A DNA stretch of 64,000 nt from Fulvivirga marina (GCF_016775155.1 NZ_JAEUGD010000031.1:1-64000), one strand, 5' to 3'; numbered from the stretch's first letter, positions 18,658-27,895 are shown. A program made the numbers and translations. The notes: generated from the sequence alone by a model not told the origin.

Positions 18658-18665
18658 TAGCTTTG
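18658..18665 (+). promoter_or_regulatory. Promoter -7 box for the thioesterase operon
   Basis: TAGCTTTG fits TAnnTTTG. A TTG at 18633-18635 lies 22 bases upstream as a possible -33 element, and the ATG is 55 bases downstream. Confidence 0.5.
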
Positions 18666-18720
18666 CAAAAGGTATTAAATTAGATACCAGAATAAACAAT
18701 CTCATTTTACATCATAAAAC

Positions 18721-19284
18721 ATGAAACATTCGGGACGTACCGTAAAGCACTCAAAAACAACCATTACTGAATTAATGATCCCTTCTTATGCTAACTTCGG
18801 AGGAAAAATACACGGTGGCATTCTACTGTCACTCATAGATAAGGTGGCCTATGCATGTGCCTCAAAACATGCTGGTAACTACTGTGTGACCGTGTCTGTA
18901 GATGGTGTTGAGTTTTTGCAACCTGTAGAGGTGGGAGACCTGGTATCTTTACATGCCTCTGTAAACTATGCCGGAAGAACCTCTATGGTAGTAGGTATCA
19001 AGGTAATCGCCGAAAATGTAAAACATAGTTCTGTAAAACACACCAACACCTCATATGTAACGATGGTGGCCAAGGATGATGACAATAAGCCTACTCCAGT
19101 TCCTCCTCTTATCCTGGAAGATAAAGAAGAAGTAAGAAGGTTCGTAGAAGCACTTAAAAGAAAGGAGCTAAAGTTCTCATTTAATCAAAAAATGGATGAA
19201 ACCAAATCATCACTAAACCTTGAGCAAGCACTTGACATGCTAGAAGACCAGCGTTGTATTGTTAAACTCGATGGCCAGGTCTGA
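18721..19284 (+). CDS. Acyl-CoA thioesterase (hotdog fold)
   Basis: A 187-residue cytoplasmic enzyme that hydrolyses acyl-CoA to free fatty acid and CoA. The hotdog core at ~10-130 shows the YciA/ACOT pattern (YANFGGKIHGGILLSLIDKV, VSVDGVEFLQPVEVGDLV, NYAGRTSMVVGIKV, where the helix-borne catalytic acid is expected at Asp40). A charged ~50-residue tail follows. Its neighbour, a PlsC-type acyltransferase 60 bases downstream, also uses acyl donors, so the pair probably works in lipid turnover. The substrate chain length cannot be read from sequence. Confidence 0.85.
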   Translation: MKHSGRTVKHSKTTITELMIPSYANFGGKIHGGILLSLIDKVAYACASKHAGNYCVTVSVDGVEFLQPVEVGDLVSLHASVNYAGRTSMVVGIKVIAENVKHSSVKHTNTSYVTMVAKDDDNKPTPVPPLILEDKEEVRRFVEALKRKELKFSFNQKMDETKSSLNLEQALDMLEDQRCIVKLDGQV

Positions 19285-19344
19285 CAGCTTACCCTTTAAT
19301 GGGTATAAAAATCTCGTTAATTTTACGTATCCTTACATTCCTGC

Positions 19345-20124
19345 ATGTTTTTAGCAAAGCGAATTATAGAAAAACGGAATCATTTTAGTTTAATGAAGAT
19401 CATTAGAGGCCTCCATGCCGGTTATGCTGTATTTACGTTCTCTCTAACTTTTTTAATTTTCCTCCCTTTACTAATGATCCCGGTATATTTCCCCCGGCAG
19501 TTTCACCTTGTAGGTGTATTTAACCGGTGGTGGGCCAGGGTATTCCTTACCCTTATATTCATACCATTTAAAAACGAGTACCGTGCTAAGCTGGACAAAA
19601 ACAAACCTTACATTTTTTGTCCCAATCACTTTTCATACCTGGATATACCAGCTATGGGACTCAATAAGGTCAACAGCATATTTGTGGGTAAAAGTGATAT
19701 GGAGAAGATTCCCCTTTTCGGCTTTATGTACAAAAAATTGCATATAACTGTAAACCGCGGCAGTCTGAAAAGCAGATACGGCACCTTTCTAAGAAGCTGT
19801 CTGGCCATTGATGAGGGCAAAAGCCTGATGATTTTCCCCGAAGGTGGTATTCTCACTGCTAACCCTCCGGAAATGACACGTTTTAAAGATGGCCCTTTCA
19901 GGACGGCCATTGAAAAACAAATTGCTATTATCCCTGTCACTATTCCTTATAATTGGATAATTTTGCCCGATTCTAGTTTTTTGCCCCGAAGACATGAAAT
20001 GAAAATCATCTATCATGAACCGATAGAAACTCAGGGCTTAACACTGGCTGATATGCCAGCATTGAAGCAAAAAACTTATGAAGTCATTAACTCAGAACTT
20101 AAAAAGCATCTGAATGAACATTGA
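19345..20124 (+). CDS. 1-acyl-glycerol-3-phosphate acyltransferase family (PlsC-like)
   Basis: A 259-residue membrane-associated acyltransferase. A hydrophobic segment at ~30-52 (FTFSLTFLIFLPLLMIPVYF) anchors it. The family motifs are present: HX4D as NHFSYLD (~residue 92), the glycerophosphate-binding stretch near VNRGSLKSR, FPEGG (~171) and the proline-containing motif IIPVTIPYNW. It adds the second acyl chain to lysophosphatidate or acylates a related lipid such as an ornithine lipid precursor. The gene end overlaps gatC by 11 bases. Either of two nearby ATGs could start it; I take the first. Confidence 0.87.
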   Translation: MFLAKRIIEKRNHFSLMKIIRGLHAGYAVFTFSLTFLIFLPLLMIPVYFPRQFHLVGVFNRWWARVFLTLIFIPFKNEYRAKLDKNKPYIFCPNHFSYLDIPAMGLNKVNSIFVGKSDMEKIPLFGFMYKKLHITVNRGSLKSRYGTFLRSCLAIDEGKSLMIFPEGGILTANPPEMTRFKDGPFRTAIEKQIAIIPVTIPYNWIILPDSSFLPRRHEMKIIYHEPIETQGLTLADMPALKQKTYEVINSELKKHLNEH

Positions 20125-20401
20125 TAAAGAACTTTTGAACAAAATTGCCCACCTGGCAAGATTGGAGTTTGATGAAAATACCGCAGATGAGATGATGTCG
20201 GACATGAGCAAAATCATCACTTGGGTAGAAAAACTTAATGAAGTGGATACTGAAGGTGTAGAGCCTTTAACCACAATGTCTCATGAAGTAAATGCTTTGA
20301 GAGAAGATGAACAAAAACCTCACCTTAGTCATGAAAGAGCTTTGAAAAATGCACCTAAAAAAGACTCTGACTATTTCAGGGTGCCTAAGGTAATGGAGTA
20401 A
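20114..20401 (+). CDS. gatC: Asp-tRNA(Asn)/Glu-tRNA(Gln) amidotransferase subunit C
   Basis: A 95-residue subunit that stabilises the GatCAB complex, which converts Glu-tRNA(Gln) and Asp-tRNA(Asn) to the amides. The family pattern is clear: LLNKIAHLARLEFDEN near the start, WVEKLNEVDTEGVEPLTT in the middle, LREDE and DYFRVPKVME at the C-terminus. The length is typical. The start overlaps the acyltransferase gene by 11 bases, which suggests translational coupling. gatA and gatB are not in the window. Confidence 0.93.
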   Translation: MNIDKELLNKIAHLARLEFDENTADEMMSDMSKIITWVEKLNEVDTEGVEPLTTMSHEVNALREDEQKPHLSHERALKNAPKKDSDYFRVPKVME

Positions 20402-20407
20402 CACATT

Positions 20408-23400
20408 ATGCAATCGAAATTTTTCTGGAAACACTGGTCAGCCCCATACAAACAATTATACATCGGGCTAATAACTATTGCCTTGACCAGTCTGGCTTGG
20501 TTTGGTTATAATTACCTCACTGGTCCCGACGCTATACTGGGTTGGGACATAATGGCTAAAACAGAACATATAAATGTACTGATAGACTCTTTTAAGATTG
20601 GGCCTTTCAGCCTTACCACCTCAGCTAATAATACGCTCTTTTTACAGCAGTACAATGGTAGTGCCCCTAATATCAACACAACTTCTTACTATACTTTCTT
20701 GGGAGTTAGTACAGTATGCATAATCCTGCTACTTACGATAGTTACTACCCTCCCTCGCTTCTGGTATTTTGTAGGCATAGCATTGTTTGCGGTAGTACTT
20801 GTTAACTTCAAATTCGAGTTACTGTTACTTTTCGAAAGTGAGAAAAAATTAGGGCTTACCCTGGCTTTAGTTTTATACCTGCCCGCATCTTATTTTTTTA
20901 ACAGTATAAAGCCAAACACAAGTTTTATTACCAGACTAGCATCCTTTGCAGGCGTAACTGCTATTCTGGCAGTAATCATTGGTTTATTCTCATCTGTAGA
21001 TACGCCTTTTTTGTATCTTGCTACGTATGGAATGATCAATCCACTGATAATCAGTCTAATATTTATACTTATAGTAGCTCATGAGATCATTGCTGCTTTT
21101 ATCTATTTACTTACTAGTTCTGGCACTGGTACTGGCAAAAATGCTATCTCTCATTTTTATATCATTACTACAATCTATCTGGCCAATTTGGTGCTGGCTT
21201 ATCTCTATGAAACCCACGTCATAAATTGGGATTTCATTTATGTGAACCTTTTTCTGCTTTTACTCATCTCCACCATTCTTGGTATCTGGGGGTTCCGTCA
21301 GCGTGAAGAACAGTATAAATATTTATTTAATTTCTACCCTTTTGGAGCCATAGCGTTTCTTGCCATGGCTATTTGCTGCTTTCTAACCCTGGGGCACTTT
21401 ATGGCAACTTTCAATGACCCTGCCATTGAAATTTTCAGAGACTTCATCATTTATTCGCACCTCGGTTACGGGGCCATTTTTGTTATATATATCACCAGCA
21501 ACTTCCTTGATCCACTCAAAAGGAACTTGCAGGTATACAAGGTGCTATATAAACCTACAAGCATGCCCTACTTCACATTCCGGTTAGCCGGACTAATCGC
21601 TTTCATTGCATTTATGGTAAAGTCTAACTGGGAAGTACCGGTAAATCAGGGTATATCAGCCTACTATAATGGGATTGGAGACCTTCACTGGCAAAACAAC
21701 GAAAGTGGTCTTGCTGAAACTTATTATGAGGAAGCTGCAATCTTTGGTTACAATAACCACAAGTCGCATTATATGTTAGGACACATCGCTCTGCAAAGAA
21801 AAGATGATGTAAAAGCTGCTGTATACTACAAAGCTGCTATTGCTAAAAACCCAACCCCTCAGAGTTATGTTAACCTGAGCAATATATATATGGAGCAATC
21901 CAGGTTCTTCGATGCGCTTTTTGCTCTTAACCAGGGTTTGGAGATGGCACCTGACAATGGGGCTATCCTTAACAATATTGGTATTACGTATGCTAAGACC
22001 AACATTATTGACACTGCAGCCTTTTACCTTAATGAGGCTTATGAGCAACGAAAAACCCGCCAGGCAGCGGGCAGCAATCTGCTGGCTCTTATTGCTCAAA
22101 ATGACATCAACATTAACCCTGACTCTGTACTGGCGGGTTTTGATATCTCAGAAGATAAGATTTCCGTAAACAACAGCTTTGTCTTAAAAAATAAGGCTCA
22201 GCAGCATTATGATTATGACAAAAGCTTTTTCCCTCAGGACTCATCCTTATCTTTTCTCGACGCGTCTATCGTATACAATGAGGCATTTAATCAACTGTTT
22301 AGCTCAGACTCATTAGAAATCAGCTTACTTAAAAAGTATACTGACTATGCCAACAACATCAATTTCAGCGAAAAGCTAAAGTTGGCAGCATACCTTAACC
22401 TCTATAAAAACAAGCAGGTATCACATGCCTTTAAACAGCTGAACTGGCTCGCCAACACCAGCACATTCAATGCAGGCGAATACTTTAATATGGTCGGTTT
22501 ATGGGCTCTTGAGCAAGAGGCTCCCTATGTCGCTGCTGATTATTTCAAATGGGCTACTGACCGTAATTTCAATAATGCGAAGTTTAACCTGGCCATCGCC
22601 CTGACGGAAGACCAAAAAATAGAGGAAGCCAAGGCGGTATGGCTGGAGTTGCTTCAAATAGGTGATAATAAAGTAAAAGATATTTCCAAAAATATGCTGA
22701 CGGTGCTATCAGCAGATGAAGCAACATATAACAAGGCGTCAGACCAGCAAAAGCATCTTTACCTGAGATATCTGTTAGACTATTCTGACACTACCACATT
22801 CGATCAACTCATTGAAACGGTAGAGAACACTGACATTAAAGGCCAGGCCATACTCGATATGTCTAAGAAGCTCTGGAGAAAAGGCATGGATTCCAAAGCC
22901 ATCGAATATTACGGCAGGCTTACCGGCACTGAGATCAATGACCCTGTCCTTTTTGATAAAATCCAATGGTATGAACTAAAAATGCTAGCGGCTCAGGGTA
23001 ACATCAGAGGTCTGTCTACAAAAATCAACCAGGGCATTGAATTCGACAATGAGCACCAGTTGGAAAAGCTTTACTTCACGGCACTGATCAATGAAGCGAG
23101 TAGTGACACTACTAAGGCAGAACAAAACTATAAGCTTATTGCTTACAGAAACCCTTTTATGGAGGAAATGACAATAGCTGCCGCAAACTATCTTGGAATA
23201 AAGGATAAATTTGAAGCCTATAACATTCTGCTAAATGGTATAGAAATCAACCCAAAGTCAGTAAAACTACTTAAAGCTTACATTTTACAATGTGCAAGGG
23301 TACAACTTAACAACTATGCAGAACTAAGCCTTGAAGATTTAAGACTTTTAATTTCGGACAAAGAGTACAGCATATTTGTCAATGACTACCAAATATTGGT

Positions 23401-23434
23401 TAAGAAAGTAGAAGAAGCAGAGCGAAATTTTTAG
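20408..23434 (+). CDS. Large polytopic membrane protein with C-terminal TPR domain
   Basis: A 1008-residue protein. The first ~410 residues contain about eleven predicted membrane helices (for example YIGLITIALTSLAWFGYNYL, GIALFAVVLVNF, LFLLLLISTILGIWGF). The remaining ~590 residues are soluble and built from tetratricopeptide repeats (YYNGIGDLHWQNNESGLAET, YVNLSNIYMEQSRFFDALFA, ILNNIGITYAKTNIIDTAAF). It follows gatC after 6 bases. The topology, a membrane platform with a long helical solenoid, fits a scaffold or assembly factor. I recognise similar Cytophagales proteins but no assigned function. Confidence 0.85.
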   Translation: MQSKFFWKHWSAPYKQLYIGLITIALTSLAWFGYNYLTGPDAILGWDIMAKTEHINVLIDSFKIGPFSLTTSANNTLFLQQYNGSAPNINTTSYYTFLGVSTVCIILLLTIVTTLPRFWYFVGIALFAVVLVNFKFELLLLFESEKKLGLTLALVLYLPASYFFNSIKPNTSFITRLASFAGVTAILAVIIGLFSSVDTPFLYLATYGMINPLIISLIFILIVAHEIIAAFIYLLTSSGTGTGKNAISHFYIITTIYLANLVLAYLYETHVINWDFIYVNLFLLLLISTILGIWGFRQREEQYKYLFNFYPFGAIAFLAMAICCFLTLGHFMATFNDPAIEIFRDFIIYSHLGYGAIFVIYITSNFLDPLKRNLQVYKVLYKPTSMPYFTFRLAGLIAFIAFMVKSNWEVPVNQGISAYYNGIGDLHWQNNESGLAETYYEEAAIFGYNNHKSHYMLGHIALQRKDDVKAAVYYKAAIAKNPTPQSYVNLSNIYMEQSRFFDALFALNQGLEMAPDNGAILNNIGITYAKTNIIDTAAFYLNEAYEQRKTRQAAGSNLLALIAQNDININPDSVLAGFDISEDKISVNNSFVLKNKAQQHYDYDKSFFPQDSSLSFLDASIVYNEAFNQLFSSDSLEISLLKKYTDYANNINFSEKLKLAAYLNLYKNKQVSHAFKQLNWLANTSTFNAGEYFNMVGLWALEQEAPYVAADYFKWATDRNFNNAKFNLAIALTEDQKIEEAKAVWLELLQIGDNKVKDISKNMLTVLSADEATYNKASDQQKHLYLRYLLDYSDTTTFDQLIETVENTDIKGQAILDMSKKLWRKGMDSKAIEYYGRLTGTEINDPVLFDKIQWYELKMLAAQGNIRGLSTKINQGIEFDNEHQLEKLYFTALINEASSDTTKAEQNYKLIAYRNPFMEEMTIAAANYLGIKDKFEAYNILLNGIEINPKSVKLLKAYILQCARVQLNNYAELSLEDLRLLISDKEYSIFVNDYQILVKKVEEAERNF

Positions 23435-23473
23435 AAATTTGCAGCCGATTTTAATAGGAAACTACATAATCAC

Positions 23474-23481
23474 TACCTTTG
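23474..23481 (+). promoter_or_regulatory. Promoter -7 box for gcvT
   Basis: TACCTTTG fits TAnnTTTG and lies 26 bases before the gcvT start codon. A -33 element at the usual distance is not obvious. Confidence 0.5.
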
Positions 23482-23507
23482 ACACCCTTAAACACTGATA
23501 TAGACTT

Positions 23508-24590
23508 ATGGAATTAAAGAAAATCCAGCTTAACGATCTTCATGAAGGCCTTGGTGCTAAAATGGTACCTTTTGCAGGTTATAATATGCCTGTACGATAT
23601 TCATCCGACATAGAAGAGCATATGACTGTGCGCAATGGCGTAGGTATGTTCGATGTATCGCACATGGGTGAATTCATGGTTAGAGGTTCTAAGGCACTCG
23701 ACCTGATACAGAGAGTTACCAGCAACGATGCTTCTAAGCTTGAAGACGGTAAAGCCCAATACTCTTGTTTGCCTAATGATAAAGGCGGTATTGTAGATGA
23801 TCTTTTAGTTTATAAGTTGAAAGATGAAGAATATATGTTGGTAGTAAATGCTTCTAACATAGAAAAAGACTGGAACTGGATCTCTCAGCACAATTCAGAA
23901 GGTGCAGAAATGGAAAACATTTCCGATAGCATCTCTCTTTTTGCCGTACAGGGCCCCAAAGCTACTGCTGTACTTCAAAAGTTAACAGACACCAATCTCT
24001 CTGAGGTTAAATTTTATACTTTTACTCATGGTGAGTTCGCTGGAGTAAAAGATGTGATCATGTCTGCCACTGGATATACTGGAGCCGGAGGCTTTGAGCT
24101 ATATATCAAGAATGAAGATGCCGAAGAGGTGTGGAATAAAATTATGGAAGCTGGCCGGGAAGAAGGTATTAAACCTATTGGCCTGGGTGCCAGAGATACT
24201 TTGAGACTTGAAATGGGCTACTGCCTTTATGGTAATGACATTGATGATACTACTTCTCCTTTGGAAGCAGGCTTGGGCTGGATCACTAAATTCACCAAGG
24301 ACTTTATCAATGCCGATAACCTCAAGAAACAAAAGGAAGAAGGCGTAACCAGAAAGCTTGTAGGGTTTAAAATGGTTGACAAGGGTATTCCTCGCCATGA
24401 TTACATTATAGAAGATGCTGAAGGAAATGAAATAGGCAAAGTAACCTCTGGTACGATGTCTCCTGTTCTCAACCAGGGTATCGGACTGGGCTATGTAACC
24501 AAAGAATTTTCAGCACCTGGCAGTGAAATTTATATTGCCGTAAGAAACAGAAAACTTAAAGCAGAGGTCAATAAACTTCCGTTAATTTAA
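23508..24590 (+). CDS. gcvT: Glycine cleavage system aminomethyltransferase (T protein)
   Basis: A 360-residue cytoplasmic enzyme that moves the methylene group from aminomethylated GcvH to tetrahydrofolate, releasing ammonia. Family signatures are present: [22 protein letters not shown] (~45-57), [30 protein letters not shown] (~190) with the folate-binding Glu, [21 protein letters not shown] (in family position ~225-245) and the C-terminal barrel with [19 protein letters not shown]. The length is typical. It has its own promoter, and gcvH and gcvP are not adjacent, so it is a stand-alone gene here. Confidence 0.95.
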   Translation: MELKKIQLNDLHEGLGAKMVPFAGYNMPVRYSSDIEEHMTVRNGVGMFDVSHMGEFMVRGSKALDLIQRVTSNDASKLEDGKAQYSCLPNDKGGIVDDLLVYKLKDEEYMLVVNASNIEKDWNWISQHNSEGAEMENISDSISLFAVQGPKATAVLQKLTDTNLSEVKFYTFTHGEFAGVKDVIMSATGYTGAGGFELYIKNEDAEEVWNKIMEAGREEGIKPIGLGARDTLRLEMGYCLYGNDIDDTTSPLEAGLGWITKFTKDFINADNLKKQKEEGVTRKLVGFKMVDKGIPRHDYIIEDAEGNEIGKVTSGTMSPVLNQGIGLGYVTKEFSAPGSEIYIAVRNRKLKAEVNKLPLI

Positions 24591-24609
24591 TATATCCTTT
24601 CAATTAGTA

Positions 24610-24650
24610 AACCATGATAAAGCTGAATCCCCTTCAATTTTATCATGGTT
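24610..24650. promoter_or_regulatory. Perfect 12-bp stem-loop between gcvT and comB
   Basis: AACCATGATAAA at 24610-24621 pairs perfectly with TTTATCATGGTT at 24639-24650 around a 17-base loop. No T-run follows on either strand, so it is not a textbook intrinsic terminator. It ends 18 bases before the preferred comB start and could be a leader structure, an operator or a 3-prime end of gcvT mRNA. Confidence 0.5.
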
Positions 24651-24668
24651 AAAATAAAATGTGCCTAT

Positions 24669-25391
24669 ATGAAAACCATCGATGTTTGTCTTAGCCCCGA
24701 TCTCATTCATCTTTTTAATGTCAAAAACAAAGTAATTGTAGTAGTAGACATCTTAAGAGCAACTTCATGCATGACCACAGGCATGGCTTATGGGATAAAA
24801 AGTATTAAGCCATTTTCTTCATTGGAAGAATGTCAGCAGATGAAAAGTAAGGGGTATTACATAGCGGGAGAGCGCAATGGAGAAAAAGTTGATGATTTTG
24901 ATCTGGGTAACTCTCCTTTCGACTACATGAACCCTAATTTAAAGGGCAAAAATGTAGCAGTAACCACTACCAATGGCACGGTGGCCATTGAAAAATCACA
25001 AGAGGCAGATGAGATCGTAATTGGCTCTTTCCTAAACATTTCGGCAGTTGCTCAATACCTTTGCGAGCAGGAAAAAGATGTGCTTATCTTCTGCGCTGGA
25101 TGGAAAGGTAAGGTCAACATGGAAGACTCACTATTTGCAGGTGCGCTAGTTGAAAGGTTGCAGAATGACTTTGCCAATGAGTGTGATGCTCCATTAATCG
25201 TACAGGCCGCATATCAGGAAATGAGCCATAATTTACTAGCACTCGTGCAAAGTTCGTCACACGCAAAAAGGCTACAGAAACTCAACATCTACGAAGACAT
25301 CGAGTATTGCTTGAAATTAGATGAGTATGACGTGGTACCTGTAATTAGAAATGGAGAGATAGTGCTTCTAAAAGAGCCCACCATCTCATAA
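24669..25391 (+). CDS. 2-phosphosulfolactate phosphatase family (ComB-like)
   Basis: About 240 residues. ComB enzymes remove phosphate from 2-phosphosulfolactate in a Mg-dependent reaction. Matching features are VVDILRATSCMTTGMAYG near the N-terminus, YYIAGERNGEKVDDFDLGNSPF and VAVTTTNGTVAIEKSQEADE, followed by VLIFCAGWKGKVNMEDSLFAG. The start is placed at the ATG at 24669 because it directly precedes the family beginning (KTIDVCLSPDL); the other candidate at 24645 lies inside a perfect hairpin. In non-methanogens the product may serve sulfolactate metabolism, but the true substrate here is uncertain. Confidence 0.85.
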   Translation: MKTIDVCLSPDLIHLFNVKNKVIVVVDILRATSCMTTGMAYGIKSIKPFSSLEECQQMKSKGYYIAGERNGEKVDDFDLGNSPFDYMNPNLKGKNVAVTTTNGTVAIEKSQEADEIVIGSFLNISAVAQYLCEQEKDVLIFCAGWKGKVNMEDSLFAGALVERLQNDFANECDAPLIVQAAYQEMSHNLLALVQSSSHAKRLQKLNIYEDIEYCLKLDEYDVVPVIRNGEIVLLKEPTIS

Positions 25392-25403
25392 AGTCTGAGA
25401 CCG

Positions 25404-25730
25404 TTACTTCAATTTTTCGTTGTTTTTGTGGCGGTCTTTATCTCTGATATTCTTTTTTTCCAGGTTCTTTTTAAAAGCTTCTGTTAAGTCTATTCCTGTC
25501 TGATTGGCTAAGCAGATCAACACCCATAGAACATCTGCCATTTCATCGCCAAGATCCTTTTGCTTATCAGATTCCTTCTCTGACTGCTCTCCATAACGGC
25601 GAGCCATGATCCTGGCTACTTCTCCAACCTCTTCAGTGAGGATGGCTGTATTGGTAAGCTCATTAAAATATCGCACCCCAGTTGTATTGATCCATTGGTC
25701 AACAATCTCCTGCGCTTCTTTAATTGTCAT
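25404..25730 (-). CDS. MazG-like nucleotide pyrophosphohydrolase
   Basis: A 108-residue, all-alpha NTP pyrophosphatase. The metal-binding pattern of the MazG/dUTPase-like fold is visible: EEVGEVARIMARRYGEQ (EExxE, ~32-36) and DLGDEMADVLWVLICLANQ (ExxD, ~62-66). It hydrolyses nucleoside triphosphates to monophosphates and pyrophosphate, usually clearing unwanted nucleotides. It is a single-domain protein, unlike the two-domain E. coli MazG. A very lysine-rich tail follows. It lies 28 bases downstream of dtd on the same strand and converges with the ComB-like gene. Confidence 0.88.
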   Translation of the reverse strand: MTIKEAQEIVDQWINTTGVRYFNELTNTAILTEEVGEVARIMARRYGEQSEKESDKQKDLGDEMADVLWVLICLANQTGIDLTEAFKKNLEKKNIRDKDRHKNNEKLK

Positions 25731-25758
25731 AAGTAATACTCTTAGGTTATTTTGCCAC

Positions 25759-26211
25759 CTATTTTTTATCTTTTGTATCCACTATAATGGTTACGGGCCC
25801 ATCATTAACAAGGCCTACCTTCATATCTGCACCAAACTCACCGGTTTCGATAGATTTACCGATCTCACCTTCCATTTTCGTAATAAATCTCTCATAAAGT
25901 GGTATGGCTACATCTGGCTTTGCGGCTTTAATGTATGAAGGCCTGTTACCCTTTTTAGTACTCGCATGCAGAGTAAACTGACTAATCAATAATAAGTCTC
26001 CCCCCACGTCCAACAGACTTCTGTTCATCACTTCATTTTCATCTTCGAAGATTCTCATATTCGCTATTTTCCGCGTAAGCCACTGTATATCCTCTTCACC
26101 ATCCTCATCCTCGATTCCCAACAGCACCAGTAACCCATGACCAATTTCACCCTTTATTTCCCCATCTATTTTCACCGAAGATTCTGACACCCTCTGAACA
26201 ACTGCAATCAT
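25759..26211 (-). CDS. dtd: D-aminoacyl-tRNA deacylase
   Basis: A 150-residue cytoplasmic enzyme that hydrolyses D-aminoacyl-tRNAs and prevents D-amino acids from entering proteins. It starts with MIAVVQRVSESSVKI, carries the active-site SQFTL motif (~residue 78-82) and the cross-subunit motif NDGPVTIIVDT with the Gly-cis-Pro pair (~137-139). Length and order are typical of the family. It sits 12 bases behind an NAD(P)-binding protein gene, with the MazG-like gene downstream. Both dtd and MazG are quality-control enzymes. Confidence 0.95.
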   Translation of the reverse strand: MIAVVQRVSESSVKIDGEIKGEIGHGLLVLLGIEDEDGEEDIQWLTRKIANMRIFEDENEVMNRSLLDVGGDLLLISQFTLHASTKKGNRPSYIKAAKPDVAIPLYERFITKMEGEIGKSIETGEFGADMKVGLVNDGPVTIIVDTKDKK

Positions 26212-26223
26212 AAAAAATCTATA

Positions 26224-26877
26224 TTAATATTGTTGTAGTTCTTTTGATTCATGAATATGCCTTCCAGCATTACTTTGTCTGGCAATAGCAAACATTGCCC
26301 TGGCTACCCTGACTGAGTCAATAGCTTCATATTTTTTAAGTGGGCCTAAAAAAATGAATCCAAAAACCTTAAAGAAAGCTTTACCCAAAATCTCCCCCAG
26401 CCTCTTTTCTTGACGAGGTCCCATTAATAGTGAGGGTCTGAAAATATGATAACATTTGAATCCCACCGATGCTATAGCCTCCTCTACCTCTCCTTTAACT
26501 TTATTGTAAAAAATTGAAGAAATAGCATTTGCCCCCAAAGCTGAGATAAGCAGGAACTGTTGAGCTCCATTTGTATGGGCAAACTTAGCTATTTGGTAAG
26601 GATAAGTGAAATCAACCTGCCTGAACATATCTTTGCTACCAGCCTTTTTCATGGTTGTACCCAGACAGCAGTAGATATCATCTGCCTTGATTTGAGAAGC
26701 ATAGCCTTCCAGGTCTTCAAAGTCAACCAACAAATTAACCAACTTCTCTCCATGCTTTTTAATAGGTCTGCGTGTAAGTACTATCACCTTGTCGTAATAG
26801 TCCTCCCTAAGTATCAGACCTAAAAGCTGCTCACCTACCAAACCTGTCGCGCCAGCTATCAATGCCGTCTTGCTCAT
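26224..26877 (-). CDS. NAD(P)-binding atypical SDR, TIP30-like
   Basis: A 217-residue Rossmann-fold protein. The nucleotide-binding motif is GATGLVGEQLL at residues ~8-18, followed by VIVLTRRPIKK, DDIYCCLGTTMKKAGS and a VDFTYPYQIAKFA segment. SALGANAISSIFYNKVKGEVE (Tyr-x3-Lys as YNKVK) gives the SDR catalytic pair, and FRPSLLMGPR is the usual C-terminal landmark. It resembles the HTATIP2/TIP30 and YbjT-type oxidoreductases. The substrate is unknown. It probably shares a transcript with dtd downstream. Confidence 0.85.
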   Translation of the reverse strand: MSKTALIAGATGLVGEQLLGLILREDYYDKVIVLTRRPIKKHGEKLVNLLVDFEDLEGYASQIKADDIYCCLGTTMKKAGSKDMFRQVDFTYPYQIAKFAHTNGAQQFLLISALGANAISSIFYNKVKGEVEEAIASVGFKCYHIFRPSLLMGPRQEKRLGEILGKAFFKVFGFIFLGPLKKYEAIDSVRVARAMFAIARQSNAGRHIHESKELQQY

Positions 26878-26918
26878 AGGGCTTTATTATTTATACATAA
26901 AAGATAAAATACTGGACT

Positions 26919-27332
26919 CTAGCTCCCCTCAACCGCCTGTTCTTCCTCCCAAAGTATATATCGGTCTATCTCTTCTTTAAGACTGCTATAGACCCACACC
27001 ACTACTGAAAAGTCGTCAACAAAACCAGTAATGGGAATAAAGTCAGGAATAAGGTCGATAGGCGTCACAAAATAAACTAAAGCCGCCACCAAAAGAAGAA
27101 GACTCTGCCACCTTACATCCCGGTATTCTCCGCTCCTATAGGCTTTCACCATTCTTATGATCACTTTTATCCTGTCTATGAACTTAGTATCCCGGAGCTT
27201 GGATACGTCAATATCCTTCAGCTTATCCCCTGAAGCTTTCATCAGGTTACGTAACCTTTCCTGGTTCTTTAAAATGTTGGTTGCTCGCTGCTTAGCTCTA
27301 TTAAAAAATTCGTTTCCATTCACATTTTCCAT
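26919..27332 (-). CDS. DUF1232 (YkvA-like) membrane protein
   Basis: A 137-residue protein. The conserved DUF1232 stretch is LLLVAALVYFVTPIDLIPDF (~80-100), then IPITGFVDDFSVVVWVY. The core motif D-L-I-P-D-F-I-P and the two short hydrophobic segments define the family, first seen in B. subtilis YkvA. A charged helical N-terminus of ~55 residues precedes it. The biochemical function of the family is not known. It is 41 bases upstream of the SDR gene on the same strand. Confidence 0.88.
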   Translation of the reverse strand: MENVNGNEFFNRAKQRATNILKNQERLRNLMKASGDKLKDIDVSKLRDTKFIDRIKVIIRMVKAYRSGEYRDVRWQSLLLLVAALVYFVTPIDLIPDFIPITGFVDDFSVVVWVYSSLKEEIDRYILWEEEQAVEGS

Positions 27333-27373
27333 AAGTCATTGCTTATTTATAGGTTGTCAACGTGGGCACACGC

Positions 27374-27895
27374 CTAAAAAGTTTGTCGTATCTCATTTTT
27401 AACCTGGGTCAGCGCATGCTGAATGGGATCAAAGTCCTTTTCAACAGCCATTTCAAAAAGCTGCTTGGCCACATCAATGCTGGTAGCATTTTCAGGTAAC
27501 CTACTGGTTGCCTCGTTTACCATCACAATCAGGTCTTCCTTGGCTGACTTTACCAATTCCCAGGCTTCCTCACTCATATAGAGCTGCTGAGATACATTAT
27601 GATTATATTCTTCGCGTATTTCATTGAGTAGTATCTGTTGAAATTCCCGCGCTGTGTATTGACCATTGTTTAACCTCACCACCAAGTTATTAAGAGCAAT
27701 ACGCTCCAGAAAAAGGCAGACCCGCTCATAGGCGTGCAAACGGTTGGGTAAAACAGTCTCAATACTTTTGCTTCTAATTTCCATCCGCTGCTTTTCAAGC
27801 TCCTTATCAAGAAACGACTTTACCACCAGATACATTGCATACAACACTACAGTGGCAGGTATCAAAAGCTTTCCAAATTCTACTACTACTTCCAT
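27374..27895 (-). CDS. Conserved hypothetical protein with N-terminal membrane helix
   Basis: About 173 residues when started at the ATG at 27895 (MEVVVEFGKLLIP). An earlier frame start would add 22 residues of low-complexity leader. One membrane helix lies at ~8-26 (GKLLIPATVVLYAMYLVVKS), followed by a charged helical domain (RLHAYERVCLFLERI, QILLNEIREEYNHNVSQQLY, WELVKSAKEDLIVMVNEA). I have seen similar proteins in Bacteroidota but know no function. It is divergent from the sigma factor gene and starts the minus-strand run leading to DUF1232 and dtd. Confidence 0.75.
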   Translation of the reverse strand: MEVVVEFGKLLIPATVVLYAMYLVVKSFLDKELEKQRMEIRSKSIETVLPNRLHAYERVCLFLERIALNNLVVRLNNGQYTAREFQQILLNEIREEYNHNVSQQLYMSEEAWELVKSAKEDLIVMVNEATSRLPENATSIDVAKQLFEMAVEKDFDPIQHALTQVKNEIRQTF

